From NCBI RefSeq assembly GCF_003050935.1, contig NZ_QAOX01000005.1:124001-188000 (forward strand): 64,000 nt of DNA, read 5' to 3'. The DNA is from Luteibacter sp. OK325 (GTDB lineage: Bacteria; Pseudomonadota; Gammaproteobacteria; Xanthomonadales; Rhodanobacteraceae). Made by a program: the position numbers and the translations under genes. The number at the start of each line of letters is the position of its first letter. Position 1 is the stretch's first letter. Positions 8,986 through 17,849 of the stretch are shown here, piece by piece. The notes beneath the pieces are model-generated. The model saw only the letters and a list, made by a program, of their open reading frames with translations, searched no databases and was not told the origin of the DNA.

Positions 8986-9963
8986 ATGCAGTCGCCGCCT
9001 CCCCTCACCGTCGCCATCGTGGCCCCGCCGGGCGTGCAGATGCTTGACGTTTCCGGGCCTGCCGACGTGTTCGCCGAGGCCAACCGGCAGACGCGGCGCG
9101 AGGTGTACCGGGTGCTTACCGTGGGCACCGCCCCGCTGGCGGTCACCGCTTCGTCCGGCATGCGTTTCCTGCCGGACCGCAGCACCCTGGAGAACCTCGA
9201 GCGGATCGACACCCTGCTGGTTGCCGGCTCGCCCGACCTGTCCTCCGCGGCCATCGATTACAGCCTGCTCGACTGGCTGCGCCGCCACGCGGCGGTGTCG
9301 CGTCGCTATGGGTCGATCTGCAGCGGCGCCTTGCTCTTCGCCCAGACCGGACTGTTCGAGGGCCGCCGCGTCACCACGCACTGGAAGGTGGCCGGCCTGC
9401 TCGCCGAGCGGCACCCCTCGTTGCAGGTCGAGGCCGACGCCTTCGTCGTCCGCGATGGCCCGGTTTGCACCGCGGCGGGGGTAACCGCAGGCATGGACCT
9501 GGCCATCGCCCTGGTCGAAGAAGACCTCGGTCGCGACATCGCCATGGCGGTGGCCGCCGAGTTGGTGGTGTTCTACCGGCGTCCGGGCGGGCAACTGCAG
9601 TTCAGTCGTCACGGCGAGGCCGCGCCGGCCGGCCGCGGGGCCCTGCAAGAGCTCCAGCGTTACGTGGCCGCCCACCCGGCGGAAGAGCATTCCGTCACGG
9701 CCATGGCCGAACGTGTCGGCATGAGCCCACGGCACTTCGCGCGCATTTTCCGCCACGAGGTCGGCATGACGCCGGCGGAGTTCGTCGAGACCATGCGCGT
9801 GGAAGCAGCCCGGCGCCTGCTCGAGGAAGGCCATGAGACGCCCAAGCGCGTCGCCGCTCGTTGTGGCTACGCCGATGCCAACGGCTTACGGCGTGCCTTC
9901 ATGCGCCGCGTCGGCGTGACGCCCGCCGAGTACCGCAAGCGGCACGCGCACGCGCGCGCTTGA
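8986..9963 (+). CDS. GlxA-family transcriptional regulator (DJ-1/PfpI plus AraC HTH)
   Basis: About 325-residue regulator. The N-terminal DJ-1/PfpI-like domain (about 10-180) carries the nucleophile-elbow region YGSICSGALLFA. The C-terminal AraC-type double HTH (about 220-320) shows MAERVGMSPRHFARIFRHEVGMTPAEFVE and ends with RVGVTPAEYRKR in the family manner. The start at 8986 is preferred, but an ATG at 8974 would add four residues. It is divergent from the HD hydrolase gene with about 95 bases between starts, so it probably regulates that gene. The ligand is unknown. Confidence 0.88.
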   Translation: MQSPPPLTVAIVAPPGVQMLDVSGPADVFAEANRQTRREVYRVLTVGTAPLAVTASSGMRFLPDRSTLENLERIDTLLVAGSPDLSSAAIDYSLLDWLRRHAAVSRRYGSICSGALLFAQTGLFEGRRVTTHWKVAGLLAERHPSLQVEADAFVVRDGPVCTAAGVTAGMDLAIALVEEDLGRDIAMAVAAELVVFYRRPGGQLQFSRHGEAAPAGRGALQELQRYVAAHPAEEHSVTAMAERVGMSPRHFARIFRHEVGMTPAEFVETMRVEAARRLLEEGHETPKRVAARCGYADANGLRRAFMRRVGVTPAEYRKRHAHARA

Positions 9964-9975
9964 CCGCGGAGGCTT

Positions 9976-10596
9976 TCAGATGTCGATGATGCCCCGGCGC
10001 AGAGCGATGGCCACGGCATGCGTGCGGTCGTTGGCGATCAGCTTCGCCAGGATGCTCTTCATATGCGCCTTAACCGTCTCCTCGGCGATGCCGAGGGACA
10101 CCGCGACATCGCGGTTGGCCTCCCCCATGGCGACACGGGTGAGAACCTGGGTCTCTCGGGGGGTCAGCTCGTCGTCGTTCGCGTGGCCTGCCATTTCGTG
10201 CGCTATCTCCTGGGGTACACGGCGCTTGCCGTCCATGATTTGTCGAATGGTGCTGAGCATTTCCTTACGGAGTTCGCTCTTGAGCAGGTAACCCTGGGCT
10301 CCTGCCCGGAACGCCCGCAGTGCCTGCACGTCACCGCGGTAGGTGGTCAGGACCAGGATGCGCGCGTCGGGAAACTCGCCACGGATCGCTTCGATCGCGG
10401 CGAGACCGCCGATGCCCGGCATCTGCAGGTCCATCAGGGTGAGGTCCGGGCGATGTTCGCGGTAACGCTCGATCGCTTCTTCGCCGGTACTCGCCTCCGC
10501 CACCAGCTGGAGCTCGTCCTGGCCTTCGATGACCGCGGCGATGCCCTCGCGTAGCAGGGGGTGGTCGTCGACGGTCATGATGCGGATAGACGGCAT
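9976..10596 (-). CDS. NarL/FixJ-family response regulator (orphan)
   Basis: 206-residue two-component response regulator. The receiver domain (1-120) has the acidic pair in VDDHP, phospho-acceptor Asp in LTLMDLQMPG, Thr in LTTYRG and Lys in LLKSEL. The C-terminal LuxR-type HTH (about 140-200) has LTPRETQVLTRVAMGEAN and ETVKAHMKSIL. The ATG at 10596 was chosen because the receiver fold begins at once. No histidine kinase gene is adjacent: the GlxA-like regulator converges on one side and the DUF72 gene is divergent on the other. Signal and targets are unknown. Confidence 0.9.
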   Translation of the reverse strand: MPSIRIMTVDDHPLLREGIAAVIEGQDELQLVAEASTGEEAIERYREHRPDLTLMDLQMPGIGGLAAIEAIRGEFPDARILVLTTYRGDVQALRAFRAGAQGYLLKSELRKEMLSTIRQIMDGKRRVPQEIAHEMAGHANDDELTPRETQVLTRVAMGEANRDVAVSLGIAEETVKAHMKSILAKLIANDRTHAVAIALRRGIIDI

Positions 10597-10647
10597 GGGC
10601 GGAGTATAACGACACCGCATCCACCATGAACTTGCGAGCATCGCCCC

Positions 10648-11481
10648 ATGATGGCAACCAGGCGCGCCAGCAACAAGCCCACTGCCCCCGGGCACATCCG
10701 AACAGGCATGGGCGGCTGGGTGTTCGCACCGTGGCGAGGGGTGTTCTATCCCGACGATCTCGTGCAGAAACGCGAGCTGGAATATGCCAGCCGACAGGTC
10801 ACGGCGATCGAGATCAACGGCACGTATTACCGAGCACCCGACGCGGCGATCTATCGGAAATGGGCGGCGGAAACGCCCGAAGGCTTCGTTTTCTCGGTCA
10901 AGGCACCACGCCACATCGTGCAGACAAAGCTGCTGGCCACGGCGGGCGAGCGCATCGAACGCTTCGTTGAGGGCGCCAGCGCGCTGGGCGACCGCCTCGG
11001 ACCGATCCTTTGGCAGTTCCTCGCCACCCGCGCTTTCGATCCGGACGACATGGCGGCCTTCCTCGACCTGCTGCCCGAGAAAGCCGGCGGCGTGACCCTA
11101 CGTCATGCGGTGGAAGTACGTAACGAGAGTTACATGGACGGGCGCTGGCTCGAACTCGCGAGGGACCGCGGCGTAGCCACCGTGTTCACCGACTCGCCCG
11201 AACATCCGTCCTTCGCGGACCTGACCGGATCCTTCGTCTACGCCCGTCTGATGCGCAGCCGGGCGGCTGAAAAGAACGGGTATCCTGCGAAAGAACTCAA
11301 ATCCTGGGCGAAGCACGCCGCCACCTGGGCGTCAGGCGGCGATCCCGTCGACCTGCCCCATGTCGGTGATGCGCTGTCGAAGCAGGCCCCCCGGGATGTC
11401 TTCGTCTATTTCATTTCCGCCGCCAAGGAGCGCAACCCCTCGGCCGCCGTGGCGCTCGGCAAGCTCGCCGACAACGCATAA
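10648..11481 (+). CDS. DUF72 (YecE-like) family protein
   Basis: 277-residue cytoplasmic protein of the DUF72/YecE TIM-barrel family, whose biochemical role is not established. Family landmarks are IRTGMGGWVF near the N terminus, EINGTYYR (about 55), FVFSVKAPRHIVQTK (about 83-97), LGPILWQF (about 116-123) and HAVEVRNESY (about 150). It is divergent from the response regulator and 27 bases before the next gene, with which it may be co-transcribed. Product family is clear; no function is claimed. Confidence 0.82.
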   Translation: MMATRRASNKPTAPGHIRTGMGGWVFAPWRGVFYPDDLVQKRELEYASRQVTAIEINGTYYRAPDAAIYRKWAAETPEGFVFSVKAPRHIVQTKLLATAGERIERFVEGASALGDRLGPILWQFLATRAFDPDDMAAFLDLLPEKAGGVTLRHAVEVRNESYMDGRWLELARDRGVATVFTDSPEHPSFADLTGSFVYARLMRSRAAEKNGYPAKELKSWAKHAATWASGGDPVDLPHVGDALSKQAPRDVFVYFISAAKERNPSAAVALGKLADNA

Positions 11482-11508
11482 TCTCTCCCTTTCCCGAACG
11501 GACGACCC

Positions 11509-12156
11509 ATGGACCGTCTCATCCAGAACACCCTCACCGACCTTTTCGCCGAGCACGGCGTGGAACTCGAGCCCGACGAAGACTGGCTGCTCACCGAAGG
11601 TGACGACTACCCGGCCCTGCGTGGCATCTGGCACGAAGGCAAGGACGGCGGCATGGGCCGACTGGACCTGGACATCGTGCTCGACGAGGAACGTACCATC
11701 GAGGAAAGCTTTGGCGGCATCGGCAGCGGCAAGATCGGTTGTCGCGATGCCTTGGACAGCTTTGCGCGGAACGACTTCTACGTGGTGCTGGCGGCATGCT
11801 GGCACACGGTGAACAAGAGCAAGCTCGCCGTGCGCGAACTGACGGCTGGCGTGCATCGCTTCAACGCGTATATCGGCGACTTCACGCTGCGCGGCGAGAA
11901 GGACGCGCCGATGGAAATTCCCGAGGACGGCCTTTCCGCCCTCGAGGCGGCGATTTCCACGGCGCCGCTGACCAACGACGTTCACTGGATCCGCGTGTTC
12001 TACGGGAACGTGGGCGACGGCAAGAGCCAGGTCGAAGTGTTGCTCGACAACGAGCCCTGGGCGGCTGGGCACAAGGCCATCGCGTCGGTGGAGTGGCCGC
12101 AGCACGAGCGCTACTACAGCCTGCGGAACTTCATCGCGCTGGTGCCGGTGGACTGA
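11509..12156 (+). CDS. Hypothetical protein, probably DUF6348 family
   Basis: 215-residue soluble, acidic protein without signal peptide or membrane segment. It resembles the uncharacterised DUF6348 family, judged from the overall pattern (an N-terminal helix, LDLDIVLDEER, then a conserved FYGNVGDGKSQVEVLLDNE stretch near 165-183). It lies 27 bases downstream of the DUF72 gene on the same strand and converges on the SDR gene. No function can be proposed; the family name itself is moderately certain. Confidence 0.65.
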   Translation: MDRLIQNTLTDLFAEHGVELEPDEDWLLTEGDDYPALRGIWHEGKDGGMGRLDLDIVLDEERTIEESFGGIGSGKIGCRDALDSFARNDFYVVLAACWHTVNKSKLAVRELTAGVHRFNAYIGDFTLRGEKDAPMEIPEDGLSALEAAISTAPLTNDVHWIRVFYGNVGDGKSQVEVLLDNEPWAAGHKAIASVEWPQHERYYSLRNFIALVPVD

Positions 12157-12168
12157 AGCCGCCGCGCT

Positions 12169-12879
12169 TCAGGCGATCGAGCCGCCGCCGTCCACGGTGA
12201 TGGTCGAGCCCGTTGTGAACGGCGTGGCGGCGGCATAGAGGATCGCGTTCGCGATGTCTTCGGGCTCGCCGGCGCGCTTCGCCGGGAGCTTCTCCGCCAC
12301 GGCGGCGAACATCGCTTCGCGCTTGTCGGCATCCATGCCGCTCCACAATGGCGTGCGGATCATGCCGGGGGACACCGCGTTGACGCGCACCGGCGAGAAC
12401 TCCAGCGCCATGCCGCGTACCAGGCTTTCCAGCGCGGCGTTGATCGCGCCCTGCAGTACCGAGGTGGCGCTCGGTCGCACGGAGAGGAAACCGGAGACGA
12501 TAGTCATCGAGCCACCATCGTGGATGCGCGCGGCGCGCGCGACGCGGTAGGCGCCCCAGAACTTGCTCTCCATGGCCTTGTGCGCATCCTCCAACGAAAG
12601 CTGGCGGACCGGACCGCTCGGCGTCTTCGCGGCCGATACCACCACGTGGTTCCAGGTGCGCCCCGAAAGGAACTGCTCGACGGCCTTCGCATCGCCCGTG
12701 TCCAACACCTGCGACCGCGCTTCGCCACCCAGCTCTTTCAGCGCCGCTTCGAGCTTGTCGGCGGAGCGGGAAGCGATAGTCACGCGCGCACCGGCGGCGG
12801 TGAACGCCTTGGCGGTCGCCAGTCCGATGCCGGAACTGCCGCCGACCACAAGCACATCCTGATTCGTGAAGGAGAACAT
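12169..12879 (-). CDS. SDR-family protein lacking the catalytic Tyr-Lys pair
   Basis: 236-residue Rossmann-fold protein of the short-chain dehydrogenase/reductase family. The cofactor loop GGSSGIGLA (13-21) and the C-terminal ITVDGGGSIA are normal, and PVRVNAVSPGMIRTPLW follows the usual SDR pattern. In the place of the YxxxK catalytic motif the sequence reads VLQGAINAALESL, so both Tyr and Lys appear replaced (by about Gln and Asn). It may be a non-canonical dehydrogenase or a cofactor-binding protein without classical activity. It is divergent from a LysR gene 102 bases away, with a small palindrome between them, which suggests regulation by that LysR. Confidence 0.82.
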   Translation of the reverse strand: MFSFTNQDVLVVGGSSGIGLATAKAFTAAGARVTIASRSADKLEAALKELGGEARSQVLDTGDAKAVEQFLSGRTWNHVVVSAAKTPSGPVRQLSLEDAHKAMESKFWGAYRVARAARIHDGGSMTIVSGFLSVRPSATSVLQGAINAALESLVRGMALEFSPVRVNAVSPGMIRTPLWSGMDADKREAMFAAVAEKLPAKRAGEPEDIANAILYAAATPFTTGSTITVDGGGSIA

Positions 12880-12908
12880 GGTGAGCCTCTACAAGCGGGA
12901 AGAAGGTG

Positions 12909-12923
12909 GGATCACTATGATCC
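12909..12923. promoter_or_regulatory. Candidate LysR operator (GGATCA-CTA-TGATCC)
   Basis: Six-base perfect inverted arms with a three-base spacer lie in the 102-base gap between the divergent SDR and LysR genes. Position and T-N11-A-like symmetry fit a LysR autoregulatory site; binding is inferred. Confidence 0.4.
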
Positions 12924-12981
12924 TTGCCCAGAAGCCGACAAAGGCTCGTGAGGCTGAAAGACTCTTGCCCGGGACCGAAGA

Positions 12982-13884
12982 ATGATCGACAACCTCCTCG
13001 AGCTCACCGTGTTTGCCCGCATCGTTTCCGCGGGCAGCCTGTCCGCGGCCGCCCGTGAACTCGACCTCTCGCTGGCCGTGGTCAGCAAACGCCTCAGCGC
13101 GCTGGAAGCACGCCTCGGCGTCCGACTGTTGCAGCGCACGACGCGCCGCCAGTCACTCACCGAGGAGGGCGAAGCCTTCCACGCGCGCTGTGTCCGTATC
13201 CTGGCCGAAGTGCAGGAAGCGGAGGCGGCCGTGTCGCGCAGCCGCGATGCCGTGACCGGTGTATTGCGGGTGACCGCACCCAGGGCGTTCGGGCGCCGCC
13301 GCATCGCCCCACTCACGGTGGCCTTCCGCCTGGAACATCCCGGGCTCAATGTCCATCTCACCCTGACCGATGCCCTGATGGATATCGTCGACGAGGGCGT
13401 GGACCTGGCAATCCGCTTTGGCAGCCTGGCCGACTCTTCGCTGATTGCCCGCTCGCTGGCACCGAACTATCGCGTGCTCTGCGCCGCGCCGTCGTATCTC
13501 GCGCGGCGCGGCCTGCCGGTGGAACCGTTGGCTCTGGTCGGCCATGACTGCATCGTCTTCGGCGAACAACCGACCCGCGAATGGCACTTCCAGCACGCCG
13601 ATGGGCCTGTATCGGTGCGCGTCAACCCTTCTTTCATCACCAACGACGGCGAAGCCGCCCACACGCTGGCGCTTGCCGGCGGCGGCATCGTGCAGAAGTC
13701 GATCTGGGATGTGGGAGACGATCTAGGCAACGGGCGCCTGGTTCGCGTGTTGCCTGAGTACGCGATTCCGGCGGCGCCGTTGCAGGCGGTGTATGCGAAT
13801 GCGCAACACCTGGCGCCAAAGGTGCGGCGATTCGTCGATTTCTGCGCGGAGCGCTTGAAGGAAGAATGGCGCTGGGGCGATTGA
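12982..13884 (+). CDS. LysR-family transcriptional regulator
   Basis: 300-residue LysR regulator. The N-terminal winged HTH (1-60) reads LELTVFARIVSAGSLSAAAREL and LSLAVVSKRLSALE, followed by the linker helix and a substrate-binding domain (about 90-295) with VDLAIRFGSLADSSLIARSL. This belongs to the DsdC/CrgA-like subgroup common in Proteobacteria. It is divergent from the SDR gene and probably controls it. The inducer is unknown. Confidence 0.9.
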   Translation: MIDNLLELTVFARIVSAGSLSAAARELDLSLAVVSKRLSALEARLGVRLLQRTTRRQSLTEEGEAFHARCVRILAEVQEAEAAVSRSRDAVTGVLRVTAPRAFGRRRIAPLTVAFRLEHPGLNVHLTLTDALMDIVDEGVDLAIRFGSLADSSLIARSLAPNYRVLCAAPSYLARRGLPVEPLALVGHDCIVFGEQPTREWHFQHADGPVSVRVNPSFITNDGEAAHTLALAGGGIVQKSIWDVGDDLGNGRLVRVLPEYAIPAAPLQAVYANAQHLAPKVRRFVDFCAERLKEEWRWGD

Positions 13885-13901
13885 GAGCCTCGCCTTGATC
13901 T

Positions 13902-13925
13902 TGTAGGAGCCGACTCATCGGCGAT
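13902..13925 (+). repeat. REP unit (single, type B variant)
   Basis: TGTAGGAGCCG followed by ACTCATCGGCGAT, a solitary copy with one imperfect stem position, lying between the convergent LysR and PIN genes. Confidence 0.7.
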
Positions 13926-13944
13926 CCCGCGGCAGCGGGCCCTG

Positions 13945-14367
13945 TTACCGAGCCGCCACCCAATCCTCGGGCTTCAGAATTTCGAACAAGCCATCACGCA
14001 CCGTTCTCCGTCCCAACCGAAGCACTTCCGCATCGCGCGAGAACAGAACGGAAGCCCCCGACGTCGCCGCGAGCTCTAGGAACTTCTGGTCATCGGGGTC
14101 ACGACAGCGAGGCAGCGACACACAGGACGCAGTGTCGCCCTCCAGCAACGTGACAAGGCCATCGAAACGCGCCGCCGCTTCGGTGCGACGCACTTCATCC
14201 AGCTTGAGCGTGGGATAAGCCAGCACACCCAACCACTCATCGCGACAATCCGTCCGCGTTACCGCCTCGATGTCACCGGAGGTGAGCGCCGCGACGAGTC
14301 GTGCAGCGCGTGGATCGTCGAACACGAACGCGTCCAGGCAGACATTCGTATCCAGGACGACTCGCAT
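13945..14367 (-). CDS. PIN-domain protein (COG1569-like putative nuclease)
   Basis: 140-residue PIN-fold protein. Acidic residues expected of the RNase active site are present: VLDTNVCLDAF near the N terminus, DEWLGVL in the middle, DPDDQKFLELAA (about 89-100) and FSRD near 110. This resembles the stand-alone COG1569 group of putative toxins. No antitoxin gene is adjacent. Its start is only four bases from the stop of the luciferase-like monooxygenase upstream, so the two are probably co-transcribed. Substrate and toxin status are unknown. Confidence 0.78.
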   Translation of the reverse strand: MRVVLDTNVCLDAFVFDDPRAARLVAALTSGDIEAVTRTDCRDEWLGVLAYPTLKLDEVRRTEAAARFDGLVTLLEGDTASCVSLPRCRDPDDQKFLELAATSGASVLFSRDAEVLRLGRRTVRDGLFEILKPEDWVAAR

Positions 14368-14371
14368 GCGA

Positions 14372-15379
14372 TCAGGCCGCCGAACGCTCGGCAAGCCTGG
14401 CGTGCTGGGCAGCGACGATCGAGTACGACTCCTTGCGCGCCGCGTGGTCGAAGATCTGCGCGGTGATGATGAGCTCGTCCGCGCCCGTGCGCTCGATGAA
14501 CTCGGCGAGACCGTCGCGCACGGTGTCCGGTGAACCGACCACCGCGCACGACAACGCATGATCCACCTGCGCCTTCTCCATCGACGTCCACACACCATCC
14601 ATCGAGTTCACCGGCGGCGGGAGCGTGCCCGGCGCACCACGACGCAGGTTCCAGAACGCCTGCTGCTGCGAGGTGAACAGGCGACGCGCGTCTTCATCCG
14701 TCGCTGCCGCGACCACGTTGATACCGAGCATGGCGTAGGGTTTATCGAGCACCTCGGACGGACGGAACATGTGCCGGTACACCTCGAGCGCCTTCATCAT
14801 CATGTCCGGCGCGAAGTGCGAGGCAAAGGCGAACGGCAGGCCGAGGTGCGCGGCGAGCTGCGCGCTGAACAGGCTCGAGCCGAGCAGCCATAGCGGCACG
14901 TTGGTGTCCATGCCCGGCACGGCGCGCACCGTCTGGCCGGGCTGCTGCGGACCGAGGAAGAGCTGGAGTTCCTGCACATCATCCGGGAAGCGGTCGTCAC
15001 TGGGGCCCATGGAGCGGCGCAAGGCGCGCGCCGTGCCCTGGTCGGTCCCCGGCGCGCGCCCAAGGCCGAGGTCGATGCGGCCCGGATACAGCGAGGCGAG
15101 CGTGCCGAACTGTTCGGCGATCACCAGCGGTGCGTGATTTGGCAGCATGATGCCGCCTGAGCCCACCCGGATCGTCTTCGTGCCCTCGGCGATAAAGCCG
15201 ATCACCACCGAGGTGGCTGCACTGGCGATGCCGGTCATGTTGTGGTGCTCGGCCAGCCAGTAGCGATGGAAACCGAGCGCTTCGGCATGCTGGGCGAGAT
15301 CGCGTGAGTTGCGCAGCGATTGACCAGGGTTGGAGCCGCGCGCCACCGGGGACAGGTCGAGTACCGAGAACGGAATCAT
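14372..15379 (-). CDS. Luciferase-like (LLM class) flavin-dependent oxidoreductase
   Basis: 335-residue flavin-dependent monooxygenase of the bacterial luciferase superfamily, YhbW-type. It starts with [11 protein letters not shown], and [15 protein letters not shown] (about 40-54), [16 protein letters not shown] and [13 protein letters not shown] are the usual landmarks. The ATG at 15379 was chosen over an upstream in-frame ATG because the family begins here and GAGGTG lies a few bases before it. The pirin gene is divergent. The substrate is unknown. Confidence 0.9.
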   Translation of the reverse strand: MIPFSVLDLSPVARGSNPGQSLRNSRDLAQHAEALGFHRYWLAEHHNMTGIASAATSVVIGFIAEGTKTIRVGSGGIMLPNHAPLVIAEQFGTLASLYPGRIDLGLGRAPGTDQGTARALRRSMGPSDDRFPDDVQELQLFLGPQQPGQTVRAVPGMDTNVPLWLLGSSLFSAQLAAHLGLPFAFASHFAPDMMMKALEVYRHMFRPSEVLDKPYAMLGINVVAAATDEDARRLFTSQQQAFWNLRRGAPGTLPPPVNSMDGVWTSMEKAQVDHALSCAVVGSPDTVRDGLAEFIERTGADELIITAQIFDHAARKESYSIVAAQHARLAERSAA

Positions 15380-15576
15380 CCGCAGACACCTCATTAAAGG
15401 GGGAGGCGGGCGAACCGCCAATTCGTTCCAGATGGGCGGCGAGGGGCCGGTTTGCAACCCTCACAAGCTATCCCGGGGAAACAATCCGTTCGGCGGAACG
15501 ATGCTCCGCAGCCCGTAAGGGGAGAGGAAAATACACCCATTCACTCACCCAGTCCGGTAATTCCGGGGAGCACGAC

Positions 15577-16278
15577 ATGATCGACGTCCGCAGCTTCAAC
15601 AGTCTTGGCGGTGCCAACCACGGTTGGCTCGACGCGAAGCATCATTTTTCATTCGCCTCTTATAGCGATCCGAAGCGCATGGGCTGGGGCGCGCTGCGGG
15701 TCTGGAACGACGACACGATCGCCGCCGGCACCGGCTTTCCGGCGCACCCGCATGCGGACATGGAAATCATCACCTATGTGCGTGAAGGCGCGATCACCCA
15801 TGAGGACAGCCTGGGCAACAAGGGCCGTACCGAAGCGGGCGACGTGCAGGTGATGAGCGCGGGCACCGGCATCCGCCACGCCGAGTACAACGCCGAGCCG
15901 GACGCGACCCGGATCTTCCAGATCTGGATCATCCCGGACGGCGAGCGCAAGGCGCCGTCATGGGGCACCCGCCCCTTCCCGAAGGGTGAGCGCTCCGGCC
16001 AGTTCGTCACCCTGGCCAGCGGCATGGCCGGTGATGGCGACGCGCTGCCGATCCGCACCGACGCGCGCGTGCTCGGCGCCAGTGTGAAGGCCGGCCAGAC
16101 CGTGGAGTACACGCTGGGCGAGGGTCGCTTCGCGTACATGGTGCCGGCCGAGGGTTCGGTCGAGATCAACGGCAAGACGCTCAACAAGGGCGACGGTGCC
16201 GCGATCCGCGACGAGACCACGCTGCGTATCACCGCCTCGGCCGATGCCGAACTGGTGCTGGTCGACAGCGCGGCATAA
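15577..16278 (+). CDS. Pirin family protein (YhhW-like)
   Basis: 233-residue bicupin. The metal-binding motif HPHADMEIITYV (about 58-69) is followed by GDVQVMSAGTGIRHAEYN (about 90-107), so three His ligands and a Glu can be identified as in YhhW, a quercetin dioxygenase in vitro. The C-terminal cupin (about 150-233) lacks ligands as usual. The ATG at 15577 is preferred because the typical N terminus (IDVRSF) starts there and GGGGAG lies just upstream; the open frame extends further 5' without family similarity. Natural substrate unknown. Confidence 0.9.
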   Translation: MIDVRSFNSLGGANHGWLDAKHHFSFASYSDPKRMGWGALRVWNDDTIAAGTGFPAHPHADMEIITYVREGAITHEDSLGNKGRTEAGDVQVMSAGTGIRHAEYNAEPDATRIFQIWIIPDGERKAPSWGTRPFPKGERSGQFVTLASGMAGDGDALPIRTDARVLGASVKAGQTVEYTLGEGRFAYMVPAEGSVEINGKTLNKGDGAAIRDETTLRITASADAELVLVDSAA

Positions 16279-16304
16279 GTGACACCAGGGGTATGCTGTG
16301 GGTC

Positions 16305-17741
16305 ATGACGACCCACGGCATGTCCTATCTCGACAATCCCATCCTCGATACCGACAGCTATAAGGCCAGCCACTGGCTGCAGTATCCGCCAGGCACCGAC
16401 GCCACGTTCTTCTACGTGGAATCGCGCGGCGGAACCTACGAGAGCACGGTGTTTTTCGGCCTCCAGGCCGTCCTCAAATCGCGCCTCGGCCGGCCGGTCA
16501 CGCATGCGCATGTGGATGCGGCCCGCGACTTCTTCGCCGCCCATGGCGAACCCTTCAATGAAGCTGGCTGGCGACGCATCGTGGATGTCCACGGCGGCAG
16601 GTTGCCCGTGCGCGTTCGCGCCGTGGCCGAAGGTTCTGTCGTACCCACGCATCAGGCCCTGGTCACCATCGAGTCGACCGATCCTGAATCCTTCTGGCTG
16701 CCGTCGTACCTGGAAACCCTGCTGCTGCGCCTGTGGTATCCGGTGACCGTGGCGACGATCAGCTGGCAGGCACGGCGGACCATCCTGCAATACCTGGAGA
16801 AGACCTCGGACGACCCGGCCGGACAGATTCCCTTCAAGTTGCATGACTTCGGTGCGCGCGGCGTGTCCAGTGCGGAATCCGCCGGACTCGGTGGCATGGC
16901 GCACCTGGTCAACTTCATGGGTACGGATACCGTGTCCGGCGTGCTCGCCGCGCGGGCGTTCTACGGCGAGGCCATGGCGGGCTATTCGATCCCCGCGGCC
17001 GAGCACAGCACGATTACCAGCTGGGGCCGCGAGCATGAAGTGGATGCGTACCGGAACATGCTGAAGCACTTCGCCAGAGCCGGCAGTCTCGTCGCCGTGG
17101 TTTCCGACAGCTACGACATCTTCCACGCCATTGCCGAACACTGGGGCAAGACGCTTCGCGACGAAGTCATCGCTTCGGGCGCCACCGTTATCGTGCGTCC
17201 GGACTCCGGCGATCCGGTGGAAGTCGTGCATCGCTGCGTGAGCCTGTTGAACGATGCCTTCGGCAGCACGGTGAACGGCAAGGGCTTTCGCGTACTGAAC
17301 CACGTGCGCGTGATCCAGGGCGACGGCGTCAACCCCGAAAGCATCCGCGCCATCCTCGAACGCATCACCGGTGCCGGCTATTCGGCCGACAACCTCGCCT
17401 TCGGCATGGGCGGCGCATTACTGCAGAAGCTCACTCGCGACACGCAGAAGTTCGCGCTCAAATGCTCGGCGGTGCGCATCGAAGGCGGGTGGCGCGATGT
17501 GTGGAAGGATCCCGTCACCGACCAGGGCAAGACATCCAAGCGCGGTCGCATGACCCTCGTGCGCCATCGCGAATACGGCAGCTATCGCACCGTGGCGTTA
17601 CCGGGCGACGCGGTGTCGCTCGCGCCGGACGATCTGGAGCCCGGCTGGGAGGAAGCGATGGTCACCGTGTGGGAAAACGGTGAGCTGCTGCGCGACTGGA
17701 CCTTCGCCGAGGTGCGCGAACGCGCCGCTGGCGGGCGCTAG
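16305..17741 (+). CDS. nadV: Nicotinamide phosphoribosyltransferase
   Basis: About 478-residue enzyme that makes NMN from nicotinamide and PRPP, the NAMPT/NadV type rather than the PncB type. Evidence is DTDSYKASHWLQYPPGT at the N terminus, FKLHDFGARG (about 175-185), VIVRPDSGDPVEV (about 297-309), the phosphate-binding QGDGVNPESI and FGMGGALLQKL. ATG codons at 16293, 16305 and 16320 are all possible; the middle one was chosen without a strong ribosome site. No NMN adenylyltransferase or Nudix gene is adjacent, so the rest of the salvage pathway is elsewhere. A REP pair follows the stop. Confidence 0.93.
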   Translation: MTTHGMSYLDNPILDTDSYKASHWLQYPPGTDATFFYVESRGGTYESTVFFGLQAVLKSRLGRPVTHAHVDAARDFFAAHGEPFNEAGWRRIVDVHGGRLPVRVRAVAEGSVVPTHQALVTIESTDPESFWLPSYLETLLLRLWYPVTVATISWQARRTILQYLEKTSDDPAGQIPFKLHDFGARGVSSAESAGLGGMAHLVNFMGTDTVSGVLAARAFYGEAMAGYSIPAAEHSTITSWGREHEVDAYRNMLKHFARAGSLVAVVSDSYDIFHAIAEHWGKTLRDEVIASGATVIVRPDSGDPVEVVHRCVSLLNDAFGSTVNGKGFRVLNHVRVIQGDGVNPESIRAILERITGAGYSADNLAFGMGGALLQKLTRDTQKFALKCSAVRIEGGWRDVWKDPVTDQGKTSKRGRMTLVRHREYGSYRTVALPGDAVSLAPDDLEPGWEEAMVTVWENGELLRDWTFAEVRERAAGGR

Positions 17742-17757
17742 GCAAAGCCGACGCTCT

Positions 17758-17840
17758 TGTGGGAGCCGATTCATCGGCGATCCCGCGGCAGCGGGGAAGG
17801 ATACGGCAAGCACCCTATCGCCGCTGAAGCGGCTCCCACA
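17758..17840. repeat. REP pair (type B then inverted type A)
   Basis: A forward type B unit at 17758-17781 and an inverted type A unit at about 17817-17840 surround a short GC-rich spacer, filling the gap between the convergent nadV and LTA-synthase-like genes. Confidence 0.85.
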
Positions 17841-17849
17841 AAGATCGGT

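Noticed and set aside
8890-9834. N-terminal extension of the HD hydrolase through the divergent regulator gene
   Set aside because: The extension is antisense to the GlxA-like gene and has no similarity; the ATG at 8889 begins the HD domain.
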